Source: Bombus terrestris (taxonomy: Eukaryota > Arthropoda > Insecta > Hymenoptera > Apidae). Taken from it: a DNA stretch of 64,000 nt. A program made the position numbers and the translations under genes. Below the pieces are notes generated by a model. That model made no database searches. It had not been told where the DNA came from and saw nothing but the letters and a program-made list of their open reading frames with translations. This document shows positions 1 to 11,899 of the stretch, piece by piece. The DNA is taken from contig NC_063278.1 of NCBI RefSeq assembly GCF_910591885.1, positions 1,425,501 to 1,489,500 of the forward strand, given 5' to 3'. Positions within the stretch are counted from its first letter, which is position 1; the number at the start of each line of letters is the position of its first letter.

Positions 1-1240
1 CAGTCTGGCCCGATGGAAGCATAATAATGAAGCAATCCTTGCTTTCTCGATTTAACGAACGTCCACTTCCGTGATTAACGTTCGATCGGTATATTTTCGC
101 GACAGCGACGGTACGCTAATCGACCAACGATTTCCTACAATGTTGCAGCATGATATTAACGAAGGTGAAATGGACAAAGCACCGTTGGACGATTTTTCTT
201 TCTGCGGCCAGAGAGAGGATCGAGAGGATCGATATCGCAGGCGATCACGCGCGTAATAATGATAACGCGATCCGACGCGGCGCATCGAATTAATTACCAC
301 GTGCTCGCGCGAGCGATTTTCTGATGCACGCCCATCGGCGCGGCACAGGACGAAACCTGAAATTATTTTTCGGGGCGTGCACGACGTTACAGTTAATTAA
401 CATGCGGTATAATGCGAACGGAAATAATTAACGCCACGGGGAGATCGTGTACCGAGATATATCGCGCGAACAGCGCGCACGTAAATCGAGTCGAATCGAC
501 TTATGTGCGTCGAGTATCCGCGAGGAGATGATATCGGCCCGTGTCGAACGCTAAATGTCACTCGATAGAATCTATCTCCTCGATGCGAGGATCGTCGATG
601 ACACGGAGAGGGAGGAAAAAAATGTAGAGAATGAGAGAATGAACGGAGGTCTTCGAATTTTAATTAAAATTTTCAGTTCCGAATATTTTTGATAGGTTTG
701 ACATCGATCGTGTATCCTGTAAATAATTTTCACACTGAAACCATTACATTCCTAATGGATTATATTATATGTAGGTTATATAAAAAGAAAGTAAAGAATC
801 GCAAAAATTCCATCGTTTCCGAAATAAAAATTATATTTTTCCTTATGGCGCGGAAACGTTATTTGAAATGTTACAAATTCCTTGGCTTCGTGCGTCAAAG
901 AAATATGCAACAACCTGCTCTCAAAGACGTGGAGGAGTCTTAAAATAACACGAATTATACTTAATTTGTTGTTTATATAAATGATATCTGTTCCTATTTA
1001 ATTAATAAAGATTCTTTTCGGAAATCTACAATTTATTTTGGACTAATTTATCTAAATGTTAATATTATATAAATATTAAGATTTTATAATTTTTTAATTT
1101 AGTTGATGGGTACGCGTGCCGTTCCTTAGTATTGTTTGGATATAGTTGCTACAGACGATGGACGATAATTAGCATATCCGTAGCAAAGGGTATAATGCGA
1201 ACAGGATAAACAACGGAAGAATAAAAGCAGAGAAGCCAAT
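1..1240. other. Non-coding stretch, left edge
   Basis: No gene recognised. The first 600 bases are CpG-rich; from about 650 the sequence turns AT-rich. The longest open frame (84 codons, 689-943, plus) is AT-driven, rich in Lys, Ile and Phe, and matches no family I know. Homeodomain-type TAATTA sites near 287-433 are listed separately. Confidence 0.6.
287..433. promoter_or_regulatory. Cluster of TAATTA homeodomain-type sites with a CACGTG E-box
   Basis: Three TAATTA/TTAATTAA cores (about 288-296, 391-400 and 424-433) fall within 150 bases of otherwise GC-rich sequence. A CACGTG E-box at 299-304 directly abuts the first core. TAATTA is the core site of many Antennapedia- and paired-type homeodomains, and CACGTG binds bHLH proteins (established). 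That this is an enhancer is inference from clustering alone. Such short sites also arise by chance. Confidence 0.2.
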
Positions 1241-1325
1241 TATATAAGGCACGGTATCGCAGCGATCGGCAAATAAGTCCATTACTTATTAAGCGTTAAC
1301 AGGTTTCCAGAGAGCGAATCAAGGT
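1234..1325 (+). promoter_or_regulatory. Possible core promoter with short non-coding first exon
   Basis: A CCAAT motif (about 1236-1240) is followed directly by TATATAAGG (1241-1249). A splice donor of near-consensus form, AAG|GTAAGA, has its GT at 1324-1325. A transcript starting about 30 bases after the TATA box (near 1271) would have a first exon of roughly 53 bases with no coding potential. Each motif alone is common; only their order and spacing are suggestive. Confidence 0.18.
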
Positions 1326-1329
1326 AAGA

Positions 1330-3792
1330 ACACGACCGGCTATCAACGGGATCGTCGCTCACCTATGCAGCTCGCAATGATACGTAGGGTTGCATAAGCA
1401 ACCGCGAGAAAGGATCAGAGAAGCGAGGATGCGACGAACAAAATATTACCTTCGGTGATTCAACGCCATAATAAATAAGAAAATGATAACTTTCCAAAAT
1501 GAAATCAACGCGTGACAATCCTTAAACAATTCTTAATCAAATATGCTATATACATGTATAATGTAAGTTTTTTCTTTTTTTTTTTAACATCAACTTTAAC
1601 ATGTTTTATAATCTGAACTTACCCAAGGAGAAATAAAATAAGTACTTTCACAAAACATCGATAGAATCGAAAACAAAGTTTATAAAGAAAACACTCGAAA
1701 AAATAAAGATTATTAGGACTATACTTTTGTATAATGTACTAACTAATAATATTAGTAAATTAACAAAGGACAAATCACAGGTTATTAAGTACTGCCGTAG
1801 AAATACTCTGTACAATTTTAGAATTTAGAATTACTGAAATTCCCAAATTCATAAACTTACTATGAAAAATTGATTATTTTCATTTGATAGTCCGCGATGA
1901 TTAACTATGGTTTGCAACTGCTAACATGCAGAATTCAAGGAAGACGTGGCTACGAATAAATCACGGAGATGGAAGCGCGTGCATTGGAAATTTGGCGGAA
2001 TGAGGCGAGAAATTGAACGGATCGTCGGTGGATTGGGCGCGCGATTCAACGCGCGATAATCGCGCGAGTCGAGCACAGTCGCGCCGATATGCGGGTCCAT
2101 CCCTCTCTCCAGCGGGACGCGTAAAGGTCAGCCTCGACGTAAAGGCCTCCGTAGACGTTCCACATTACCGTACCCGTTGCCATTTCTGGCAAATAGATCT
2201 GCGGCTCTTCTTCGTCCGCTCCTCGGCCTCCCATGAGTCGACCGCCGTGGACGACGATCGAGAAACTACGCCGAATCGACCGTTGCAAGTGGAGATTGGC
2301 TTTACTTCTGATCGATTGATGCGGTTTGATTGATTCTACCAAGGAAATTTGTAGAGTGGATAATCTGTTTCGAAGTGTATCGATGTTGTATTATATGGAA
2401 CACAGAGGAGAAGATGGAGGTAAAGTATGAAGGATCGCGAGGGTTATGTTGTATTCGTTCACTTTACTCGTACAATCCATCCCTTTCACCGCTAATAAAA
2501 TTCAATTTCAAATATTCTACATACGTATATGAACATATTCTCATTCGCACGTTTTAGAAATTCTATGCTTCTCCGGCGATTCGCTTCCCTTTCTAGTCTA
2601 TACTTTTCCTTCGAATTCAAACTTATCCACTGATTATTTAAAAACGACCCTAGAAACCTCATCTACATCAGCAATGCTAAAAACGTACACAATCGAAGAA
2701 CCTTTCTTCCACTTCAATGTTACAATCTTACGCTTTTCCTCAAATCCCATCGAATAAAAATACCCCTCAACCATTTTATCTGACAAGCAAGAGTTGAGTC
2801 ATCGACGGAAAACATTGCTGTTGAAAACTCATTAAACACGAACTTCGCCAGAGTTCAATCATTAAAGAAAGGTTCGACTCGACCATCTTCGAAGATATAG
2901 GTACGCGTGCACGTTGCTCCACGGACTGCGCTTCCATTTATTGACATCCTACGAGATGACGATATCGCATGAGACACGATCTCGCCCTTGCGCGCGATTC
3001 GACGCGGCTAATGACAGCCGGCCCGGTCCGAGTTACACGCCGTAATGTGTCTATTTCTCAAGTGCCGATGATGAGGCTGCCGCACGGCCTTCCGGCATTC
3101 GATGTTCGATCGGTGGAAAGCCTCGCGTGTCGTCCGCTCGCGCGACGATTCGCACGATCGCGAAACGTGTCGGGACGCGATAGATCGCGTACACACGCTG
3201 CACGGCCTCGGCTGATTGACACGCTTCCGTTAGACACCGGCTGTCCCGCTTAATGGGCCATGCTCGTTGAAATCGTGCCCGAGATACCATCGTTCCGCTG
3301 CTCGAAGTGTCGGGGATTCGTCAGCAGAACTAATGCGATAAGTCCGCCAACGGAAACGTATATCGAGGATTTTGTCTATATGTATAGAGGTTACTATGTC
3401 GATTTCTGAGTTTAAGGAAATTTTTTACACGAATATTCTTCTTATAAATTATCAATACAGTTTTGCGAAATAAGCAACAAGTTCGGAACCGGACAGGTGC
3501 TTATTACGAGACGGATCGTGTATCATATCGTACTATTCGGCTTAACTTTGTTCTGGAACGGGACAAGAAAGATTACGGAGAATGAGCGAGAGGCTCGACA
3601 TAGCGGCAAATCATAAAGCGATCAACCGAGCAGTATATAACTCGTCAGGATCGCTAATAATAGAGTGAGAAAGCATTATGCATGCATATTCTATTCATCT
3701 TCTAATCTTAAGCGATGTCACTGTGCGTTTGACCACAAAAATTTATGGCTACGCGCTTTCACGGATTTCTCACTCTGTCGGAGATTTCAAAC
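1330..3792. other. Non-coding stretch
   Basis: No gene recognised. It holds a T-rich run at about 1568-1585 and AT-rich DNA to about 1900. From 2000 to 2350 and from 2950 to 3300 it is GC-richer, and overlapping open frames on both strands (up to 106 codons) look like composition effects. A small perfect stem-loop, GGTTGC-ATAA-GCAACC, lies near 1388-1403. Confidence 0.55.
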
Positions 3793-3815
3793 AAAAAAAA
3801 AAAAAAAAAAAAAAA
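3793..3815 (+). repeat. Poly-A tract, 23 bases
   Basis: An uninterrupted run of 23 A follows AAACA and precedes GGGAA. No clear non-LTR retrotransposon body or flanking target duplication is visible, so it is called a simple mononucleotide repeat rather than a retrotransposon tail. Confidence 0.9.
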
Positions 3816-5990
3816 GGGAATTTGCGAGTTTCTTTCGTTTGCTTCTGTTTATGTAGTAGTTGTAGGTAAACGTTAATTTATATATATTTTTTAGCAGGTA
3901 GATTTATAACAATACAACGGCCATTTATAAAAATTCGATATGTCTTTCGAGGGGCATTAACAAATACATACTTGGAAAGCACGGTGACCATCGCGATATA
4001 CCGTAGCCTCTTCCTACACCCTGAGTCGATGCACCTGCGTTCAGGTGCTGAATGCTGCTTACGTTTACGCGGTGAAAGGCCGCGGATGGCATTGCTTCCC
4101 GACGACCGTGTCCAGTACACTTATTCGCCACGGGTACCGGAGACCAACTTCTTCGCTTCTTCTTCGACGAAAATAAATCTAGAAATTATCGCGACGAGTT
4201 TCACACGCGGCGACGCGACGCGCGCGTTTCGATTCCACCGCTTACAGCAGCGGAGACCGCAACCAATGCATACTCATCGCGTTACCGGCAATAAAGAGAC
4301 GCGGCTGCCATTGTCCGCGCAGCTTCAAAAATGCTTCGTAAATTGCCGGCTGTCGGTTTCGCGCGTTCACGGCATTCCACGACGGCGCGAGTTTTCATCG
4401 ATGGACACCAGTCGCTAATGGAGACGTACAAATGGTTATTGGTGTTATTTCGTCGAGTGGAAACTCGCGGAACGAACCGGCTGCGTACAATGCGAACTCG
4501 AGGTTGCGTAACGGGTTAACGGTGTCTCCGTAGCGGAGATCGTGAGATTTTCTCGACGAAATTTATCATTGACTACTGTTTGCCGATCGAGACACAGCAT
4601 GTCGTTAGACAAAACAATGCGGAGAGTATCTGTTGGTTCGTGGAGGAAGAACATTTTCTTCGCTAAATAAAACGAATAACGAGATGGCTTGAATATCGTG
4701 GTACAAGTTGTATTAGATTTGTAAAGGTAGTAGAAATGTAGAGTGGTATGTCTGCAATGCCTACGATACAAAAAATAACTGTACTGGTCATGGATTGAAA
4801 ACATCATTCGTTTATGCGTTTGACATAAAAATATCGATCCAAAAAGTACACAAAAATAACTAAAAACACTGTAGCTATTTAGATTCACGAAGATCACGTT
4901 CAAGAGAAAAATCCGGCGCAATTACCTATAAGCCATACGAAATTGAAACCGCACGAAGGTTCGTTGATACAAAAAGACGAAAAAAATGGATTCTTATTTT
5001 GCCGTAACACGTGGTAGCGCGTTTCCCGCGAGAACGTGCGAGACACTGGGACGTCGGGCCGACTCCCACGCGTGCACGTGCTCACGCACGATCTCCTGTG
5101 CGTGCAACGGATGAGTGCGTATGGTAATGACAGGCCAGGAAACGCCGGCCGGGCGCCAGCGTGCTGCCTCCGGCCACTGCTACCTGCAATCTCCTCGAAA
5201 TATCGGGGTGACTACCTTGAGAAACGACCAAGGCCGTTGCAAACCAAATCAATTTCTTTCTAATTGCACCGTACGGAAACCGGTGATCTTGATCCCCTCG
5301 GTGCCTATCTATAAGACGTCCCGCGTGTCTGCATATTACGGTGCTCGCGTTACGTGATAATTGGCGCTAGGTTCTGGTTTCTTAGCTATCTGAAAGCTGG
5401 TGCAAACTCGTTCGTTGCCCGAGGTACAATGTTATAGATGAATTGTAGCGATTTCAGCGGTACGATGTTATCGGTCCGAGAGGATTGAAAGATGTATGAG
5501 CTTGTTTGGCGTGTGTACCTCATAGGCGTTTTTAAGATTTTGTAAAGATTAGCTGGTAGAATTATACTTATTAAGCCTATTTTTCCTGATTTGTGAGTAT
5601 CGTACGTTTCACTGCTTTCATTAACCTCAAATTACGCTAATTTATTATCCAGAATTAGATATAATTATGTTTGTCATTCAGCTGTGAAATAGTAAAATAG
5701 TGGAAAGTACAGGCTGTTCTACGGAGACTATTAATTCAATTTATGGCTTGTTAATATTCGATTTTCGAGACGATATCTTACATCTACATTTTGGATTTGT
5801 AATTTTGCGTACAGCTTTTCTAACGTAAAATGTAACAAAAATTAAATCATATTTATATTAAATTTATCTATCGTTGTTTTTACATCATTTTTACAAAACC
5901 CGAATAACCATGCGTTTGCTTTCAGATAAATCGTCGGACAAGGGGTTAAGCATGTATCGGAAAAGAGGGATTCCTTTCTAACATAACCAC
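3816..5990. other. Non-coding stretch
   Basis: No gene recognised. The longest frames (148 codons plus at 3972-4418; 158 codons minus at 4445-4921) lack recognisable domains and overlap other open frames. The 5520-5900 part is AT-rich. A small direct repeat, GGTACRATGTTAT, occurs at 5423 and 5459. Confidence 0.5.
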
Positions 5991-6002
5991 GTTGCATCAC
6001 AG

Positions 6003-6061
6003 ACGAAACAAAAATGATGGCGTCGATTCGTCAGCCTGCGAAAGAAAAATCAGAGAACGGG
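6003..6061 (+). other. Weak candidate for a first coding exon
   Basis: A CACAG acceptor-like site (ending 6002) is followed by ACGAAACAAAA, then ATGATGG. From ATG at 6014 the frame reads MMASIRQPAKEKSENG and ends exactly at a strong donor, GGG|GTGAGTA (GT at 6062-6063). The start context (AAAA before ATG, G after) is favourable. The polypyrimidine tract before the acceptor is poor, and 16 codons give almost no statistical support. Without transcripts or conservation this may be chance. Confidence 0.15.
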
Positions 6062-6063
6062 GT

Positions 6064-9000
6064 GAGTACCCGGGGGTGATCGACGAGGATAGTTGAGCAA
6101 CCGTAACTGGAACTCGTAGCTGTCGCTCGAGTAATTTCACCAATTACAAACAATGTTAGTCAACGGTGAAAGCTGGTAGAAATATCTCGCGGGAAACGTT
6201 TCCAGGCGAAGAAAATAAATGTGCGGAGCCGAGCGTGTCTTCTGGCTAAGAGAACCGCGGCAAACTTTAATCGTTTTCGCCCGAAACAGGCAGAGCACGC
6301 GTGGAACCTCAACAAATCTGCTTTTAATCGACTTACCGGACCTGGACTAGGTGTACACCTAGCGTGACGCAATCTGACAGCCGTCCACCACGATTTGTCG
6401 CGATGTAATCTCGCGCTCTACCTCGATTCCTGCAATTCTTGGCTAACATCCGCGATCAAACGCCACTGGCATCGATCACTGGAACGAATGGACGTTTCAC
6501 GGAAATTTAACGACGCCCGGTGGTCTCTTTTGGTTTAGTAAAACACGGAAGATATGGAATTAAGATGGAGATAACTAGGAATTGTTTTCTACCGTTTTGT
6601 CAATTTTTACACTTTTATATTTCCCGTAAACGTATAAAAATGTGCAGTTTATCGATAATAATCTGTCGATAAGAATGCAATAAATCAATAAGGCAGTCAA
6701 TTTCCTGAAAGCATCGATGCAACGATATGAATCGTTGTTGCAAATAGACCGCGGTAAATTGAAAGAAAAAAGGATGTGAACAGCACCAGAGGCGATGCAT
6801 GATCGTTCGCGTGAATCCGATGGAATCAATTACGAACAGGAACGAGGCGACTAACGAACGTCGATAGATAAATAATCGAGTAGCTGGTCACCGAATTAGC
6901 GTTTTTCCATGTTCACTGGAGCGAATATCCGTTGGAACGTTTCATCGGCTCGCGCCGCCTCGCCACCGAGGAAGTGAACACCCACGCTGCACGCGGCCCA
7001 GACGCGTTTCACGCTTCGATAGTGGGATCGTTCTTTCGCCTCACAATGTAAGAGATCGATATCTGGCCAGCTATCGACAGTGTATCGCGTTTCACGGTTG
7101 CACGAGCCCGCGTCTTTCTTTTTCACCGTTCTGTCCACCTCGTCAGCGAGCACTTGCCTCGAGAAACGCGCTCAATTCACACCTACAGAATTCGATGCAG
7201 TGGGAATTGCGCTAGCCTGGGATTCTGATTGTCCTGGTTCTCTGGCATTTGGTTTATCGACTAGTTTGGTACACGGCGCTTCTAAAAGTACATATTCGGT
7301 TGTTTGGAACGTTCATAGAATTTTTGATAATTACATAACACGTTTGATGCTTGTAAGGGTAAAAATTGGAATGTTTGAAAAGTTTGTAGCATTTTTAACA
7401 ACTAGTACGTCATACGTAGATTTGGATAGCTTTCGTACGGACATTGAATAGTCTCGCCATTTATTTTCATTTTTATAAAACTTGTCCGATGATAACAAAT
7501 TTACTATACTGAGACGGGTAAAGACCACTCGTACTTGAAGTAATTCGTTATTGAAAACAAGCTGCGAATGGTCATGGAAAAGAGCAACGCGATGATCCGA
7601 TAAAATACAATAAAATTTTTCTCAAATTCCTTTACGAACTTTTCGAACAATCTAATGATAGGATTTGGTGAATTCGTGTTGGTTTTGGATCAAGATTTCC
7701 ACTTATCTCGAGTGTTTAGAGGATATATAAATATATAAAGGTGCGCGGCGCTAACTACGTGAATAGTGCGCCTCAGGGTTTACCATAATACTAACTTCGC
7801 GAGTGCGCCGTAAAATCATGAATTATTACTGCTAATATGTATCACGAATCGTGATCGTATTACGGGATTAGATTAAACAGATTCCAGTAATATGTGCTCG
7901 TGGCGACGTGTTATTATCCGTGTTGAGTATACTTTTTGTAAATAGCACGTATCCTTGAAACACGACGATATAATGCATCTACTTATTAGAAAAAGTAAAA
8001 ATATATATAACCTGAACCATTGCAGCCTCTGATATTAATATCCAAGATCGACGGTATCAATTAAGACTTAAGATTAATAGAGATTCATGATACCGATTGA
8101 AAATTAAGAGCCTCGTCCTTTCACTTCCAAAAAGAGCATCATTAACCACGTAGAATAATTATCTCGCAAATCCAATTACAAACAATGCAAAATTAACATT
8201 AATTCGCTTCGTGAATTTATTAATCCGATCCGACCACGAAACAGACGTCGAAATCTTCCGAAATAAAGATAAGAAGTTGCATAATCTGTTTAAAAACCGG
8301 TCATTGCGAAAGCTAGTAAATAAAACCTACATCGTTGCATAAAAAACGGGATCAAGGATCGAAAGTATTATTTGCAGTTTCTAACGCGAAATGTCCAAAC
8401 AATCGTATGCAGCAACTCTATCGATAGCGTCTAAGTGGGAGGTGCTCAAGTACCTCGAGGAAATCTCGCGAAGCTTAACGCGAATTGAGTGCGCTATAAA
8501 GTGTCACGCCGGGAAATGTTTTACGATGATGCAAGTTTGTCGTGGCGCTGGAAAATCGAGGTCGAGTTTGCATGGCCGAGCGTGCCGTTGCCTCGCCGTT
8601 GGTGGTTTATGCAGCCAGCATATTTACGCCTCTCTTTGCCCGTAACAGAATGCATTGTTGGGTCATCGTAAATGCTGGCGTGTGACGCGCGCCTCTTATT
8701 TGACCCTTTTCGGTGCATCCAGGTTTCACCTCGTTGCTTTCAACGCGTGCTCGAGCATTCCTCGTACTGTCGACGATAGCAAAATACGAATTCGCGCGAC
8801 TTCCACTATGAAATTGTATTTAATCGCATGCATGCGTTTAAAATGACTAGCTAAAAATCACAGCGACGTATAACGGACTGCCGGTAGTTTTATCGGCGTA
8901 AAAAGTTCTGTTAAAAACTTATTAATCTGCGGATATTTACGTTAATTTGTATTTTTACGAGCACAGATAAGGAATCTAATTGTATAAACGTAATTATTTT

Positions 9001-11735
9001 TTTTATTTTTGAGATGGGAATTTTACGATTGACATCGAATAAATTAGCAAAAAAGAGATTTTAAAAACAGCGTAAGATGTAATTATTTTTCATGTTTTTA
9101 ATGAAATCGAATTATTGGGATTGTATAAATTAGCGAAGATAAGATTTATACGACATATGGTAAACAGTAAGCTTAACATGTTATGTAAGTTGCTGAATAC
9201 AATATCAGAAGGTGTAGTTTCCGAACATAAAAGATTTCAATACCGACTTGTAAGAAACGAAGTTACCATGTCGGTATATTATAAGGTGAACCAGCTTTCA
9301 AGTGAAAAAGAAATTACGAGGCGTAGGTGGTGATCAATGAAACAGTTGTTGAATTTACACAATGTTCGTTTACAACTTTGAACAAGACCATTACGTTTCT
9401 CAGGCTTGCTAAAGAGACTTCCACTGAATTCGTTCTACCGATGTGCCACAAGTACTAAACTTGTTTTTATTACACAACGAAATCTCAAATAATTTAGCAT
9501 ATTAAATATCAAATAAAATGAAAAGAAGTTGATAAAAATAATCTCAGATTATTCCATTCGTAAAAATTCTCAAATAACGAACAAAAATAAACATTGAAGA
9601 AACAGAGTAGACTAGAAGATTTCTCAAAAATCTCAGCCAGGAAGTGAAACTAAATTATACGGATTAAAATATTAAACAGAAACTTGTTTCGTCTGAAAAA
9701 AAAAGAAAAAAAGAAAAAGGAAACATAAAAACCGATCGTCACCAACTCGCGACGAATCCAATTTCGTTACTCCAATTCCCAAGACCTCGATGACCGATAT
9801 TAAACCGCTGCACAGGGATGCGTTTACCGATGCCACGGTGTATTATGGGATAAGTGGAACGACAAGAGAGCACGGCAGGCATTGTGCGATCGCGGCGAGG
9901 AGAGGCGCGTCCAACCACGCTAGAAAATGTCTTTCTATAAAGAAAAGAGAGTAAGAGAAGGGCAAAGGTGGGCAATAAAATCGAGTTATTATCCTTATTA
10001 TCGGCAGCGTTACGAAAGCTCGGTCGCGGCTCGGTCGCGCGCGCGCGTGGGCCGAGTGTACACTCATTGTCGTATTATGTGCACCCGCGTACCCTGCCAC
10101 CATGTATCGTTTCAAGCTCGAGAAATCGATAACCTAGCAGAAAATGCAAGATCGAACCGTGTGTTCCACCATGCTCGCGTTAATTCTCTCGTCCGTTAGA
10201 AAGTCGGGGTCGTGAGACAGAGCGGAGATGAATCTTCTGGCGAACGTTTTCTATGCTAACAGTTTATGTACTGATTAAGGTAATTGGATGATCATCTGTT
10301 CGAATGACGCAATCCTCCGTATCTGATAGCTTACAAGTTATTGTACGGTGTATGCGATGAGGTATACGAGGTCTTTGGTTATGATACATGCCGGTTCTTA
10401 GATGGGTACATATTTTGAGTGGGCTTTCGTGCAAGTGAGATTGGTAGATACCAGAGAGACTCTGACTTTTAGAATTTATGATTCTAGGATGGAATGTTCC
10501 AGCTGGATGTGAGGAATATAGAACGACAACTGGCAGTTAAAATATGATTCTATGCTTGAAACTCTGTTGCGTACCTACTTCATAATCGAAGTCATTTTAG
10601 TATTATTCGGCATAATCTGTCATTTTAATTTTGTACCAAGGTTTTTCTCGAGACTTTAAAAGACTCGGTATTCGTGGAAACAAGAAGAAAACCGATTTCT
10701 AGATTTCATCGTCCCACTAAATTATTTGTTCCAAAAATGAATACCTAGATAACATTCCTCCGCGACTAAAGCGTCGTTTGATATCAACCTACGCGTCTCA
10801 TACTCGCAATAAATTATTCTTCGCATCTTTCAAACGACACAGTTCCGTAATTCCAGAGATATCTATATCACCTACTTACTGCTGAACGAAGCAGAACGAT
10901 ATCAATTACAAGTACATAAAGTAACGTGGAAAGAAGCAAGGAAAATCCACACCGTCTGTACGTTTCGTTCTCGCCTTTCCCTGATAACAGATCTATCGAT
11001 CAGTCCTCGCGGCGATCCACATACCGATAATCCACATTGTATTACAATTCATTACACAGTATGCAGACTAGGTGGAAAAGGAAAGCAGGAAAATCAGCGA
11101 CTTCAAAGGGGACCGTAGGCACAAGTCGACCGCGGAACGATCATTATCGGACTAACCGTGTGCGGTAACACAAAGTGAATTCCAATAAACTGGCCGGCAT
11201 TTTTCCGCATCCCACGTGGTACGCGGAGTTCACGCATCGAGTTCGAACTCGCGTTTCCCTTTGGGTAGGCGAGTGTATCCGTTGGCCGAAGCTCTCAGAA
11301 GGGACCGAACACTCGTGCGTCGTCTCTTCCTTCGAGCCGTGCACGTGGCTGGAATTGCTCGAATTGCCGCGACTCCACGACCGCTCTTATTTATTCCCCC
11401 ATCTGGAGTACGTTTGCAGAATTCGAGAATTCGTCCCTGCAATACGGAAGGCGACTCGCTGCCACGACATTTGTTTATGAGAATCGTGATACAGAAGAAG
11501 TACCGTGGACAGTGCAGATTTTGTGGAAGTGTGGTTCGAGGAATGGTTCATTAGGTATGTACTAAGAACTGGTACTGGAGGATGGTTCTGGTTTGTTGGA
11601 ATATATGGTTCTCCGTCTTGGATGTAGAGGCACGTGTATTTTGAATAATTTAAGTAATAGGAAAGGATAGTTACTAGACACGAAAGTACGAGGAATACCA
11701 AAAATTAAATAAACATTTATACGAAACCTCCAAAC
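6064..11735. other. Non-coding stretch
   Basis: No gene, RNA gene or mobile element recognised. It contains a CG run (about 10036-10047) preceded by a short GCTCGGTCGCG duplication, an A-rich run (9696-9720), and many short open frames (longest 123 codons, 7080-7451 plus) without recognisable features. Segments 7700-8350 and 8940-9720 are AT-rich; 6900-7200 and 11150-11450 are GC-richer. Confidence 0.55.
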
Positions 11736-11737
11736 TT

Positions 11738-11890
11738 AATCGTCGTATGAAACGATTCTCATTAACGCTACTCTCCATGTACGATTCTCGAAGAACGTAA
11801 AGAATCAGATTCGAATCATGTTCTACCTAATCGAATCCAGCAAGAATCGTAATCGTCTTATAGAACTCAATCGTCGATTCTCATTAACGC
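11738..11890 (+). repeat. Diverged direct repeat around CGATTCTCATTAACGC
   Basis: A 16-base word, CGATTCTCATTAACGC, is exact at 11753-11768 and 11875-11890, 122 bases apart. Each copy is preceded by AATCGTC (11739 and 11868). Between them several GATTC/AATCG words recur, suggesting a strongly decayed tandem array. A 16-base exact repeat this close is unlikely by chance. Confidence 0.6.
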
Positions 11891-11899
11891 GATTTTTCA

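Noticed and set aside
1240..1256. miR-124-like word TAAGGCACG
   Set aside because: Only nine bases match and no hairpin partner is present.
3793..3815. Poly-A run as a retrotransposon tail
   Set aside because: No upstream coding remnant or flanking target-site duplication was visible.
6331..6430. Minus-strand donor TCCG|GTAAGT with an open frame upstream
   Set aside because: The acceptor AATTGCAG has no pyrimidine tract. Donor-like six-base matches are expected dozens of times in this window by chance.
10370..10400. miR-9-like seed TCTTTGGTTAT
   Set aside because: Similarity ends after 11 bases and no complementary arm lies within precursor distance.
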